NCBI GenBank assembly: GCA_036345935.2 | Contig: JADWOT020000002.1 | Span: 3,184,153-3,248,152, forward strand | Reading direction: 5' to 3' | Origin: Taenia hydatigena | Taxonomy: Eukaryota; Platyhelminthes; Cestoda; Cyclophyllidea; Taeniidae | DNA length: 64,000 nt | Shown: positions 52,101-64,000 of the stretch, in pieces | Position numbering within the stretch: the stretch's first letter is position 1 | Layout: each line of letters starts with the position of its first letter | Translations under genes and position numbers: made by a program | The notes under the pieces: model-generated | Databases searched by the model: none | The model's input: only the letters and a program-made list of their open reading frames with translations | What the model was told of the DNA's origin: nothing

Positions 52101-53851
52101 GTTAGCTCCTGTGTCAAATCTGCCAAACATGAGGCGAGTGCCATGCCATCTCGCCCTCTTCAGACTGTTCAAAGCACCACAGCTGTGAGCATTTGTTGTC
52201 GCCATATGTGGCTCTATGCCCTCTAAACTCATAAAAATATGCAGTCAGAGCCTGGTGAAGACAAATCCCGAATTCTATTCGTGTAAAAAAGTGGATTTGA
52301 ATTGAAGGAACGAAGAGTTAGGGATCCATACAATGCAGTAAGCAATTGAGAGAACCCAAACTAAGAGAAGGAATATTCTATACTGATATCAATTCCAAAC
52401 AAGCCAACTCAAGGAGACCTAATCAATGATGATATGAGGGTGCGCACTAGCCCCGTATGCTGGCTTAACTCTCGTGTCTAAGCAGCCTGATGGCAACGGC
52501 GCATTCTTCTTCTGCTTGATCACTATTATGGCGATGAACTACAGGGGATTGAGGGGCAAGACGCATTTTGCTACTCAACACCAATCAACCTTCATGCATT
52601 CATGTAGGAAGTCTTACTTTATTTGCCCATATTTGTCCTCCTAGAGCCTCCTGATCGCCATGTTCTTTGCAATATTTGCATCCACGTCACACGAAGTGCT
52701 TGTAGATGAAATGAGAGTTGGCATCAGTCATGTAATTTCCCGTGGATACCGAGCCGAATCGCATGCGCCAATTAGCCAAGTCAGCCACTGTGACCAAGCA
52801 AGCAGTATTTCCATGTATGCGTGTGACGCTAAAACCTTCACACGCGGACATCAGTACGAATGCACCTACAAAGTCAAGACCAACTTATTAGCTCTCATCC
52901 CTAGTGTAAGCAATAAAAGCAGAATTGTAGAAATAAATTGAACCGCCATGGTCCTCAGATTCGTGATCTGCTCCTGCACGCAAGGTCTGCTAATCATACC
53001 ACACTCGCACACCCGTCTCTCCCAACAGTCATCGCCATAAGGCACAATTTACAGACTCCGTACGCTCTAATGAGAGATCCTCATTGCGCTCAACCTATAC
53101 CTATTCAACTGACCAATAGTCCACGCTAGCCTCATCCAACATCGTCTGCGCATCTGCAGACCCGCTTGGTTCACTGCATTCGCTATCCCCGTGACACTTC
53201 ATTGACCCTCACGTCGGTTCAAATTAGACTTACTTCCGTTGGCATAGAAAGTAGCTTATTATTAAGGGTGGCAAAATGCAGCGGCATTTCTGACACAAAG
53301 CCAGCATCAAGAATCCCGTGCGATCCTGAAGATGCATGTAATTAAATTAATTCTGCACGGCTTTCGCATGCCACCTGCGCTGTAAGGATGGCTTGTCCAC
53401 ACTGATTGTTCCCACACATGCAGTGGCATTCCGTACACCTACATCCACCATCGACAGACTAGCGCGTTTGATAATGCAAATAAGTAGCGAAATTCACCCC
53501 TGTTAATTTTTCGTGCTCACGAGGTTTTAGTCTTGAGTACGTTTTAATGGATTATAGCATGTTTTGCTCTAAGCTTTTGTTGGCAGGACATGTAGACTGT
53601 CCGCTTGTGCTGAGAGTTTAGTTGCCTATTTGCGATAACTAATCTTCTATCGGAAACTGCACTATTACAATCTGGATTGTTTAAACTTTACGACTTTTTA
53701 GTCACAGCAGAATTAGTAAAATTGCATCTCACGTCAAATGAGAAAGGGCATGCCCAACGTATCCAGTGAGATGATCAATTACCTCCATATCATCTTAGCA
53801 TGCGCTAAGAACAGCGAGCTCCTTTGTTGTTCCTGATTTTGGCATTATTGC
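49184..53851. other. Interior between the 809-bp arms; no intact gene
   Basis: 4.7 kb. 49710-49905 is the inverse of 1315-1515. Two decayed 143-bp units lie at 53270-53470. The longest frames (50567-50896; 52660-52941) show no certain family. The second has a weak FN3-like ending and is listed among the findings. No transposase motif was recognised, so if this is a mobile element it is non-autonomous. Confidence 0.55.
53270..53470 (-). repeat. Two isolated, diverged copies of the ~143-bp unit
   Basis: The reverse-complement core (ggcatttctgacac at 53283; ggcattccgtacac at 53425) occurs twice, 142 bases apart. The second is followed by cacctacatccaccatcgac, as in the main arrays. Further decayed units may precede them, but I could not follow them. 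Confidence 0.65.
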
Positions 53852-54660
53852 CAGAAAATAAAGCCACACGCATCTCAAGACTAATGTTAGTTTATGAAGA
53901 CGTTAGAGACTCTTCAAAAATTCCGTTTAGTACCAATGGAGTTACTCTCACGTATGGCTTGATGCTTATTAGCCTTCATTACACCCCCAGCAACTGCAGC
54001 TACTGAGACCAATAAGTAGTACTGTTCGCAACTGAAGAATTCCCATCATGCATGCTCCTGTATCACAGGTGGTATCCCTTTAAAAAGATATTATGATCAA
54101 AGCAGTCAACCAGCTACGAAGGGCCTTGACAATGACCCTCTCAGAAAGGACCACGTGATTTCTACCGTATTCATGAAGCTGTGTCATGCATTTGATTTGA
54201 AATATCAATTTAAGAAATTGGAATAATTTCTTAAGCCACGTACAATGATTAAGATTTCCCTTTGTTTATTATCTAAAAGAAGAATAATACGACTTGTTAC
54301 CATCGAATTTCTCTAAAATTCTACTAGCCATAATTAAACAATCATATTCGGACACCGTGGAGTTACATTTCTATAAGACATTACACGAATTGCATTTCTA
54401 CCACTAAAAGAAGAGCAAAATTCTCCTCAGCCACAAGAGGGCGAATAAGTGGCTGGATGATGTAATCCTTAAAAAAACAAGAATAAGCAATAGTCACACA
54501 CAACTTTTTTCCATAGAGTTATTTATTTTTTTGGTTGTAAAAAAGCAGCTGATGTTAAAAGCACTTACGAAATCTCGACGAGTACTGCATTCGCTCATGG
54601 ATGCATCAGAGCCAATCGGGTTCCAAGGTTGGTGGATGGATGGCCATGGAGGAAGGAAGT
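53852..54660 (-). repeat. Right long inverted terminal arm of a 6.3-kb element
   Basis: Inverted partner of 48375-49183. I could not see an obvious target-site duplication in the immediate flanks (left cat-gcc-act; right aca-aat-tcg), so it is unclear whether this is a transposon or a local inverted duplication. Confidence 0.9.
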
Positions 54661-57499
54661 ACAAATTCGGCTTTAACGAGATGTAAAAGCCTAACGAAGT
54701 GAAAGGACATTGAGGGGTTAAAGTGATCAATTACGTGTATCATTGACGAATCACACAGTTAGCCATGGAGCAAGGCGCTAAACCCGAGCCTTTGGTAATA
54801 GGAAGTCAAATGTCGCAGAAAGAGAGAAATTGGTGCAGACGTGGACAAGATTGAACGCCTGAAACAAACGATTGCAGCTATTGCAATGCTGTCCTCGCGA
54901 CCGCTCAGTCAAAGATTTGAAACTGCCATCGCCTATGTATGATTGCTCATCACAAATAACACAGTCATTGACAGATGCACACTGTATTTCATGCTAGCTT
55001 TCCTCACCGAAGTCTAGACGAAGCATGTTGTTTTGGTGGGTCCAGCCGCGTCGAAGAATCCGTCTGTGGCAAAGTTACCTTCCATCTCCCAGCTAATCGG
55101 TGAGTCGGATACGCACTAAGACAGTAGCAATGACAGGATTTACATAGAACAAAAGATCGGTTTAAGTTTTTAGCCTCTCTATCTAAGGCTCGCATTGACT
55201 TGGCCAGCAAACTTAGGATTCTTGCGTTCTCATCCCCGAGGATTGATACGGAAGTACCCCGCAGAGTCATGACGGAGGCGCTAGTCGAGTCTCTAAGCCT
55301 TATTCTAAATAACAGCGAAAAGGCGTAGGCAGGATTACAGAGGTGCTAGCGAAGCCAAATGATTGTCCATGAAAGAGTGGAGCAAAGGGACGGCTTTAGC
55401 GTCTTCTCACTTACTGGGGTTACTGAAGTGAATGTTGTAGAGATCGTGTGAAAAGGTTTAGCGTTGACTCCAGACCACAATACGTCCCCTGGTAGCCTGT
55501 GCAGCCTCAAAACCAATTGAACCTGGAATTCACAATAAGCCGAACCAAAAAAACAAGTAATTTTGTGCTATTTAAACAGGCCTACTGGTGTATCCTAAAG
55601 TGCGATTATGTCATAGTTTGTCGAAATAGTTAAATAGAACTGGCGGAATTGTATGCATTTTTAAAAAAAAATTAATTGCGGGCGACCGAAAATTGAAATT
55701 TTGCCGTGATTGACTTGAACGCAGTGATTTGTCTGACAGCTTGCTCAACTATGCGTTGCACTGTAACAACGATTCAGTCTCTGCACGTTGTGCTTCGCTC
55801 TACAACACGGGCTTTGAGTTCTTCTCTACGTGAACAACATGTGCCCATCCATACTACTCATTATGACTTCAGCGAAGAATCTTGGCGCAAACACTCAAGC
55901 TATTTCACATCATCTTCACTATAAGAAATATGCGTTTTGACGTAGCAATAATTTAGCAAGTGAGGTCCAATGCGTGCCTGCCACTCACTCGGCTCTACGC
56001 TGGTGCTAAGGGCATTGCGTGCCCAAAGTACGACGAGGATGATTTCTTATTCACGAATTCTTTTGTGATGGCCATGGAGACATGGGTGAACAGCACAGGG
56101 TGCTAGCTTTGTACGCTAGCCTTGTCATTCAGCACAGTACCTCTTTTTGATGGAATAGTCAGTAGCCTCCGCCACTGCCTCCACAATGCGCAAGTCCTGG
56201 TTGTGGGAGGCTCTTTAATGCCATCAGCAGGTTGCCACCGGTAGCAATAATGACGTGGCAGAAAGGACCTATAGATCGTGTCGCTAAATAGTTAATGAGA
56301 AGTGTTGTGTGCGATACATCCTCGCCCTACGAATTTGCCTTTGTTTTTACTGCTGCACTTCCTCGGACATATCGACTGTTGCGTCATCTTCCTACAAGTA
56401 GTAGTTTTTTGAGCCATATCATGCGATCCGCCTCTTTATTTGCCACTTCGGACTCGAATGCTAGGACTTAAGATGTAAATACGATCTCTTGCCACTTGGA
56501 AGGCATCGCCCATACTATAACGCTGATGTGTTACGGCGGCAAAAGCGCGACAATCGCAGTTTTGACATCAAACGAACCCCTGCAGACGCCATTTTGTAGC
56601 AGACCTCTGCTTTTGAATGCACCAGTCAATCCATTCTTTGGTGTCTGCTCAGTTGTTGTTGCCGTGGACATCATTCCTCGTACAGTCGTCACTGGAATAG
56701 ACCGTCTTATGACTTTCGAACCGATTTTAGATGAAGCGTGAAGGCAATTATGTGGAGGAGAAAGAAGGAACCTAACCTTATTGACTATAGTTATTCATAA
56801 GGTCAGGATATCTGAGTGAGACAACTTTCATTTGATTTTGCAATCTTCATCAAATCCAAAGTTCGATTTGGAAGAGGATGTATATGCATGCATTTATCCA
56901 TAATTTAATCCGAGAATGTGCTTCGAGTGTCGCATTGCCTGCATGATATCTTTTTTCTTAGGCAGAATTGTGCTTCCTCACTGATGGAGCATGAAATTGC
57001 CTTGACAACTTGGCCTAGCACAATTGCGCCCAAGCAGAAGCACGCCTCTCCATTTGTTTAGGCGTAGCCATATTTTTTGAGGGAGTTTTGCTTTTGCCAT
57101 TACTATCCGTCAATTTGTGTGGATAGTGGATGCGTTTGCCCTAACCACAAAAAAGGACATAGTCGGCGTTGAGTTGACGAATTGCGTGAAATCGCAGCCT
57201 TGCAGAGATCTGTCTTAATTACATTGGAAGGAAAAAGTAATCTTTTTTTCTATAAAATGCCATTAAAGTGTGTGCTTGTGTGATGGTAAGATAATGGCAC
57301 AATTAGGCTTACGAACACTATTCTGTCTCTGCCTACATAATTTGTGCAATACATTAAATAATGCTGTTTAGGAGAGGCAGAGTAGGTGATGGTTGGCAAG
57401 GCGTGTGCTAGTACGGCTTTACGTACATGTGTGCTCAGATTGCATAGTCGGCCTATGTGAATGAGCATTCACAATAGTGAATCGCCCCCATCATTCTGA
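54661..57499. other. No gene or clear repeat seen
   Basis: About 2.8 kb outside the right arm of the 6.3-kb element. Short frames only. Confidence 0.45.
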
Positions 57500-60400
57500 C
57501 TCCAACTGCTTTTGCGTATGTCAAAAGGGAAGTAGCCAGTGATCGGCTTTGATGCTCAGCAGTCATTATACAAGGCGAATAGAGCATATGGCTGAGATCA
57601 AAGATGAAAACCTTGTAAAGTGACGAATGAAGAGGAGGCGGAAGGAGTCGGATTGAGTGCCCCGGATAGGTTGTTTCCACAGGGTGAACTGTGGATCACG
57701 TTCTGTGTCGAGATGACACAAGATGGCCACCAAGGTGACCACAAGCAATGTCACGAAGTAAACAAACGAAAGCTGAGCGTATTACAGGTGGAGAAAGCAA
57801 TGGAAATCTTAAGTTAAATATATCGCTGATGAATATTGGACGGTGAGCTTGTCAATTGGGAGCATCTAACTGCAGCATTTCCTAGCTGAGAGGACGAGAA
57901 AATACAAGAACTTGTTTAATAGACGTTTGGTTCTCACCAAAGTGGAATAAAAGAAACGAGATTTGGCAGCTGGTTGATGGTATATCAAATTGGGTGTTGG
58001 ACGAAATGGGAAGAAGAGACAACCATGTAGGCATACATGCATTAGCGTATTTATGAGGCAATAATAACAACAGTAGTGTTAGGATTCTAGAAGGGAAATT
58101 GTAAATTGGAAATATATGCATGTCACAGATGTGTGACGACAAGACAGAACACGCAAATTATGAGGTGAACCAGCATCATTATGGGAGAAAAGCAACTGTT
58201 TTAACAGGTAGTTGCTTGACCTGTTGAGCGATTTAAATTTAGCAAATAAAGTTGAAGTGGATAAAATGAATGAATGAATGTGCAATTGAATGGAGGAGGG
58301 CGAGGAGGGATTTCGCTAACAGTCTATAAGTGGTGGTGGTGGTCCGATTGAAGAGATGATTTGTGTTAGGGTGACTAAAATTAGCACTCTGTAGGTGCAT
58401 GCGGATGAGTGGGTGGATGGAGGATGGAAGGGAGGGAATGGCAATAGTACAGGGGAACCTATTGCTAATACTGCTACTTGCAGAAGGGAGAAATGAAGAA
58501 GCAGAAGTGAAATTTGTGTAAATAAAGCGAAACAATGGGAAGTGCAGGTGGAAAAGTTTGGGTAGGCAGGTGAGGTGAGCAGTTGGCACCTAATCGACTT
58601 CTACCCATTGGACGAGAACTGTGAAATCCTCAGATAACCTTTAACTTAAAATAACAGATGCTTCCTAACATGGATCTCATGGAAGGCCTTGGTTTAAGAT
58701 GGAATGTCTTGATGGTGTATAGAGTATAAAACAGCTTAATGAAGTCCAATTGTGGTCTTAAATGGAACCACTTATTAAGTTTAAATTGTGCTCGCTAAGG
58801 TTTCCAAAGCAGGGGTAATTACCGCACGGAGTTTATGATTGTGCTGGATCAAGGGTTATCTCCGGACTGTCAATTCTGCGATTATATGCACCATGGGGTT
58901 GATGCGCTTTGTGATGTGCGTGACCGATGCATTAAAATCCTTTGCAGAGGAGATGCCGCCTGCGTTCAGACTCTGCTCTATCCCACAGGGAATTACGGAG
59001 TGCACAAATATTGCGGAGTGATAGTGGCAATGAGCTGGAAACGCGAATTGAATCAAATCATTACTTGAACGATTTCAGCGTGAATTTGCTATGATCAAGT
59101 ACGATAAGAAGATGGGCATGTTTTTCAGAGAATTTTTTTAGAATAATTAATATTTAGAGTTTTGGTGAGAAAAAACTGACATACAGGGTTAAACCTTAGG
59201 CTTGCTTCTTAAAGCAATCTCCGGCTTCAGTCATGCTTCGATGCTCTGTTTGTTTGATGAATACTCGGAAGGCTTCGGTGTGGAACAATTCTTCAGCACT
59301 TCTGAAATATTTCATGACAGTCTAAATCAACGACTGCTAGTAGCCTCGATGCTTGGCGCAGTCAACTTTTCAACCCTGCAAATGATTGTGCTTTTATCCA
59401 CTAAATTTTACTTTGCATTGCACTAGATGTATGGCCTCTCATCTGCAGACTTACGATTATCTTTGGATGTTCCGAACAGACAGTTATTTAAGTCTTTTGT
59501 ACATATCTGTGACTAGCGCTATTAGTGGTCACACGCACTAGTTCTTCAATAGCTACCAGTGTTCCGTGTGGTGCTGACACTAAGAGATCAAACTATGACA
59601 CCACTAATCAAATTGAGTGCGGCTTTGAGGAATATTTGATAGTGGCTACATTTATTTGTATCACCTTAGGTCCACGAAATAGCGATAAACGTGTATGCAG
59701 ATGCGTCATCCTTTCCTTAACTATAAAAGTAGTTCATCACCAAAGCGATTTGGGGACATTTGAGTCCCCTTACTTTCGATCACGCACTTTTGTCACTGCG
59801 CCAACGCTGCTACTCTTTTTGCGTATTCCTTGGCAGGACATGCCTTCCACTTAAACATCCACGACTCCTTCATCCGTTTTGCTTCATTTTATAAAAGTCT
59901 GTGTTTTTGACGTGCATCGTATGGGTCTGGCTGCTTTTCACTTGAAATCGTGATTAAGTGCGAACAAGACCATGTGTATCAGGGAGCAGGTTTCGGCTTG
60001 CGTGTGAAGGTTTTGCCCTTATCCGAACTGCTTTGATTAGTCTAAATTCATACTTATTTCCTGCATCAGCCGACAAATTGTTTAGCATTTCCAATTCCTT
60101 CTTTGAAGGCTATTCTTGCTATCTCTCGAGATTAAAGTTGGTCCAACGTTCGACTCATTCGATGCATTAGCACCTTTTATTATTATCATGCACAATATAC
60201 CCTTCTTTACGCACTGGCAGTAGTCTTCCTAGTTGATGCCAAAATGAAATATAAAGGTAAAATGCTCCTTTAGAAGAGAACTTTAGTGAAAAGCGTTTGA
60301 AAACTGACTGAGAAGAGAAAAGCAATTGAATCCTAACCAGCACAATTCACAGCTTTGCTGATGCGGCTGTCGCCACAAGCAAAGCAAGAGAGTGATAACA

Positions 60401-62000
60401 GTGACCGCTGGAGAAGGCTGACAAAGGTAGGCAGAAAGTAGGAAGGTAGGTGCTGCGCGAACCCACCGGGTATGGGTGGACATTCGAGACAGCCTCCAGA
60501 TAGACAGATGGCTCGCTACGCTGCCAAAAGTTGACGGCGGTTACAGAACATTATGCACCACGAATACCACCGATGGTGACTGCGCGCCAGGACGTTTGGG
60601 ACAATGGCAATATCACTAAAATTGTATTACGGAGGGGCCAACTTATATGCAAGGTTGTTGAGGGTACTCCCAATTGCGTAAATCGCAGCACTTCATGCAT
60701 CGGCCTTGTTTTTCGGGGTCAAGCATCAAATATGCTCCTCAGCAAGGAAAATAATTTTCCTAACATGGTCTCCTACTGCTACGACAAGAATGTTTAGTGA
60801 TGAATCTTCTCCTACTGAGTTCAGCGCTAATGTGATGAAGTCGCGGCAAAGAACAACATCAGCGCGATGATTTATATTCGACTTAGCTCCAAACAATGAA
60901 AGATTTGAATTGAGAAGACGAAGATTGACTAGACCCGAAACTCCTATGTCCAATATCACTAGAAGGGTATCAGGGAGAGGCTAAATTATGTGCAAGGTTG
61001 TTAAGAGTACCCACAATTGGGTGAATCGCAGCATGGTGTGCATCATCCTCGTTTCATCAGATATGTTCCTCAGATAGGAAGAAACATTCACAACTCGGTT
61101 TTCCTCTGCCACCACAAGAATGACCAATGATAAATCTTATCCTACTTTGTATAGCGTGTTTTTCTCCACAAATCTACCTCACCTCTCTAAGACATTGTAG
61201 CTCATGTGAGGAAGTCTCGATAAAGGAAAAAGTGTGATGCGACGAAATATATTCGACGAAGCCTTGAATAATGAAGGTTAAAATTAGGTTTGATGAGCGG
61301 CTGACTAGACTTAGATTAAATCGCTGTTATTACAGTTGCGTCTGTTACATTTAGGTGGATCTCACCATTGTTCCAAGGCAGCAAATGTCGAGGTGGCCTC
61401 ATTAAAAGACCGCAGTTTGGTTTTAGTCGGACACTGTGTGGAAGTCTTGTCTAACTCAAAGGCGAGTCGTCTTTTCTACTTCATCGTTAAAGATGTGCAC
61501 TCTCTGTTCACTTAAATGGATGAACCTTCCACCCTGTCATGAAATGCTGACAACTATTCTACTCAAACCTGCAAGTTGGTTTCGCTGCTAAAAGGCAAGT
61601 GCATTCAGAACCTGCTTAAAGAGGTGCACCAATGCGCAAATATTTCGTATTATTGAGCCCCTTCAAATTATTGGCATTGCCAATGTTTTTTCAGCCGCTG
61701 CAGTCAATTTTTTCTCATCATCAAACCCAAACTGCCACTTATGCAGTGACCGTAGCATGGTAAACATATTCCCTCGGTTTTAATGCTTGAGATACTTTGA
61801 TTTTTCCTTGGTCTGAAGTAGGCATTTGAGGTTTGAGGTTCTGCGTGTCTTCTACTCTTGCAGCTACTCCGAACACATGTGTCTCTTCGGAATTTGTATT
61901 TACCGACAAGCACAATAAAAGTAGTTTCTTATGTCTTTTGCATGCAAACTAGAAAAAGATTTGACTGGTGTAGCAAGTCCTCTAGGCTTGGAAGCGTCGT
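57500..62000 (+). repeat. Composite R2/R3 copy
   Basis: Third copy of R2-type sequence. 57590-57760 is the inverse of about 31780-31960, and 58240-58600 is the inverse of 46450-46800 and of about 31060-31200. 59080-59480 matches 45940-46340 directly, and 59820-60280 is the inverse of about 30420-30930. 60530-60830 matches 21640-21930, 61240-61390 matches about 22030-22190, and 61540-61860 matches about 22550-22830. A second, tandem R2 segment lies at 60940-61180. It shows no intact gene. Confidence 0.7.
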
Positions 62001-64000
62001 TACCAATAATGGAGGCGACGAGTCCTCAGAATTGCAAGCCTATTGTCACCTATCTTGTGTAGGCTGAGGATTTGGTGACCATAATGGAGAGGCGATATCT
62101 AGTTTAGCCCCATAGCCTCAGCAGCGTTTCACGGTAAATGGTATGTGAATCTGCTACAATCGTCAGTTGGCCTTTGCATAGTTGAGAATGTGATGATAGT
62201 GACACCTTTCCTTTCACTTGCCTCTGTTTCGGAACGGAGGTTATCCACAAATTCATGCTGCTGGCCTCATTTTATTGTCACTGCATGGCAAATCCAGCAA
62301 AGGGTTCATATTCCTAGAATTGCATGGGGACTAGGGCCTGGCAGAATCCCAATAGGAATGGATGGATTCCTTGTGAAGGTACAAAAACATCAGTCCACAT
62401 AATGAAAGCAGTGATTCCAAACGATGGGTTGCTTGAGCAAGGCCTGGCTTTTATGCTCCTTTGCTGCTGAGCTGCGCGGCATACATTCCGCCTGAATGCT
62501 TCGACCCAGTTCATCTCAACTGCACTTTGAAGGATTGTGACACTCATTTAAATTAACTATTTTAAAAATCAACAATTCAGAAAACAAATTTCAAATCATC
62601 ATAACGATCAAATTAATCTTTGACGTAAGGAAAAAGGCGAGTCAAGTAGATCATAGCGTCATTTACAATTTTTGCTCTAGGTGAAACATACCGCGAGAGT
62701 GGCCTATCCCCTCCGCCTCTGGCACTTTAAGAACCATCGCCAACCTCAGGCTGATTTCAAAGCAGCACACATTGACGCGTGTTCCTTGCACGACTCATAT
62801 TCCGGCCTTCATTTGTTTGAGGAATTTCGGCGACTTAATCACGCTTTTTATGTATCTTTACATGTTGCCAAGAGTACACTCATTTGATTGTTTTGAACGC
62901 AAATCCCCCCAACTTCTTGCTAAAAGTGGAATGCTTCATGTGCGATTCCTGTTGATGCAGCTACTAGTTGTTGTGTTGCCGCCATAGCTACAGAGGAACC
63001 CTACACGATGGGAAGTGGTCCCATGTTTCGCACTTTTTTAATGCTCTATAATTTTGAACGGTGCATAAAACTCTATCCAGCTGGACATTTCATGCAGTGC
63101 TTTGGAAGTTGCAGCAATTATTAAGGTAGGTAAACAGTCCACTTCGCCACCATTATGCACTCACGATGTCAGTGCATGGTGAAAGACGGTAAGTTTTTGT
63201 CTTTTTAGGAAAGCTGATGTAGTTGAATAGGAAATTTACAGTGAAAGACAGTTACTTTATTCTGTTTGTAAGGTCACGGCAGATGAGTGCTTTGATCTAC
63301 GCTTTATATGTGGTCGCAGCTGGCGAGGCAAAATTTTAGCTGGCCGCATTCATGATTAGATTTTTTTGCTTTCTTACTGACATTAGTGGCTCCTTTGCTT
63401 TCATCATCTGTACAGATTGGTTGTTCTTTATGCTTGTACTGTGAAATGCCTAACTGGGAAAGGCTGACTCAATCACTTATATAGCTTACTATGGCTCAAG
63501 CAAACTGCAATCTTTGATATTCCATTGCAAAAGGTGATGAGGCGATGCACTTTCCTCTTCGGATCATAGATGCCTGGCACGAAAATATTCGAAATGGTTG
63601 TGCCTGTGAAGCCTGCTTTGGGAACACGACATTTTAGTTCCGTTTAAACGGTTCCCGTTTACCTAAATTTTCATTGAGTAACAAGTCATGTTTCGGGTCG
63701 TTTCATTAATGTTTTGTAAGTCTGAGCAAACCCGTCAACAGGAATAAATGTCCTCACATTGAAGCGCACCGGTTACCTACAAAGTTCCCAAAGTTGAAGT
63801 GGACTTCCACGTATTTACAGCCTTGTCAACGGTCTGTCATCTGCGTTGTTAACAATGTTATCACATGCTCTTTCTCCTCAATGGCACTAAAAGGCCTTCA
63901 ATCCAGCCATTACTTGATAAGTGCAGAGGCCCTGGAGGTGTGGTTACCAAGCTGAAGACCTAATTGGAGCTAAACCACTGAGGTGGTGGACAGCCTACCA
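62001..64000. other. No gene supported at the right edge
   Basis: About 2 kb beyond the R2 copy. By its order this region could hold the continuation of R2 (equivalent to 23-24.5 kb), but I could not align it by eye. Short frames only. Confidence 0.4.

Noticed and set aside
1..64000. tRNA or rRNA genes
   Set aside because: I found no B-box/A-box pair in a cloverleaf-compatible arrangement and no rRNA-like conserved stretch. A tRNAscan or Rfam search would be decisive.

Overview
The window reads as eukaryotic DNA, most likely from a tapeworm, probably a taeniid-type cestode. It has no operons, long open frames or ribosome binding sites. It is AT-leaning and is largely made of diverged, often inverted repeats. 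The one gene I can support has spliced exons flanked by GT..AG introns. Its two fibronectin type III (FN3) exons resemble the host-protective oncosphere antigen family of cestodes (EG95 / TSOL18 / To45W type). That similarity is the main reason for proposing a tapeworm; it rests on recognition by eye, not on a database search.

Layout. 1-8860: no gene seen, with one repeat fragment at 1315-1515. 8870-10611: one end of repeat family R1, running into a ~143-bp tandem repeat and stopping at the window's only ambiguous base (10612). 10613-17889: a very large imperfect palindrome with ~3.6 kb arms and a 93-bp spacer, which also carries the 143-bp array on both arms. 18127-20212: the antigen-like gene (TATA box, signal-peptide exon, two FN3 exons, hydrophobic C-terminal exon), starting about 285 bp beyond the palindrome arm. 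21.3-25.0 and 26.9-30.3 kb: an older inverted pair, family R2. 30.4-32.0 kb: sequence matched again near 57.6-60.3 kb. 38954-42120: a second R1 copy with the same 143-bp array and an inverted terminal region. 45.9-47.1 kb: family R3. 48375-54660: an element with ~809-bp, nearly identical inverted terminal arms. 57.5-62.0 kb: a third composite R2/R3 copy. The remaining stretches show only short, unconvincing open frames.

How it fits together. The gene is predicted to make a secreted or membrane-anchored protein of about 280 residues with two FN3 domains. It was probably shaped by duplication of a phase 1-1 exon together with the start of its intron. It lies in a repeat-dense neighbourhood where three independent large inverted repeats (centres near 14255, 25.9 kb and 51.5 kb) dominate the architecture. 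I find no intact transposase, reverse transcriptase, tRNA, rRNA or CRISPR. All repeat alignments were made by eye, so the boundaries of old copies are approximate.
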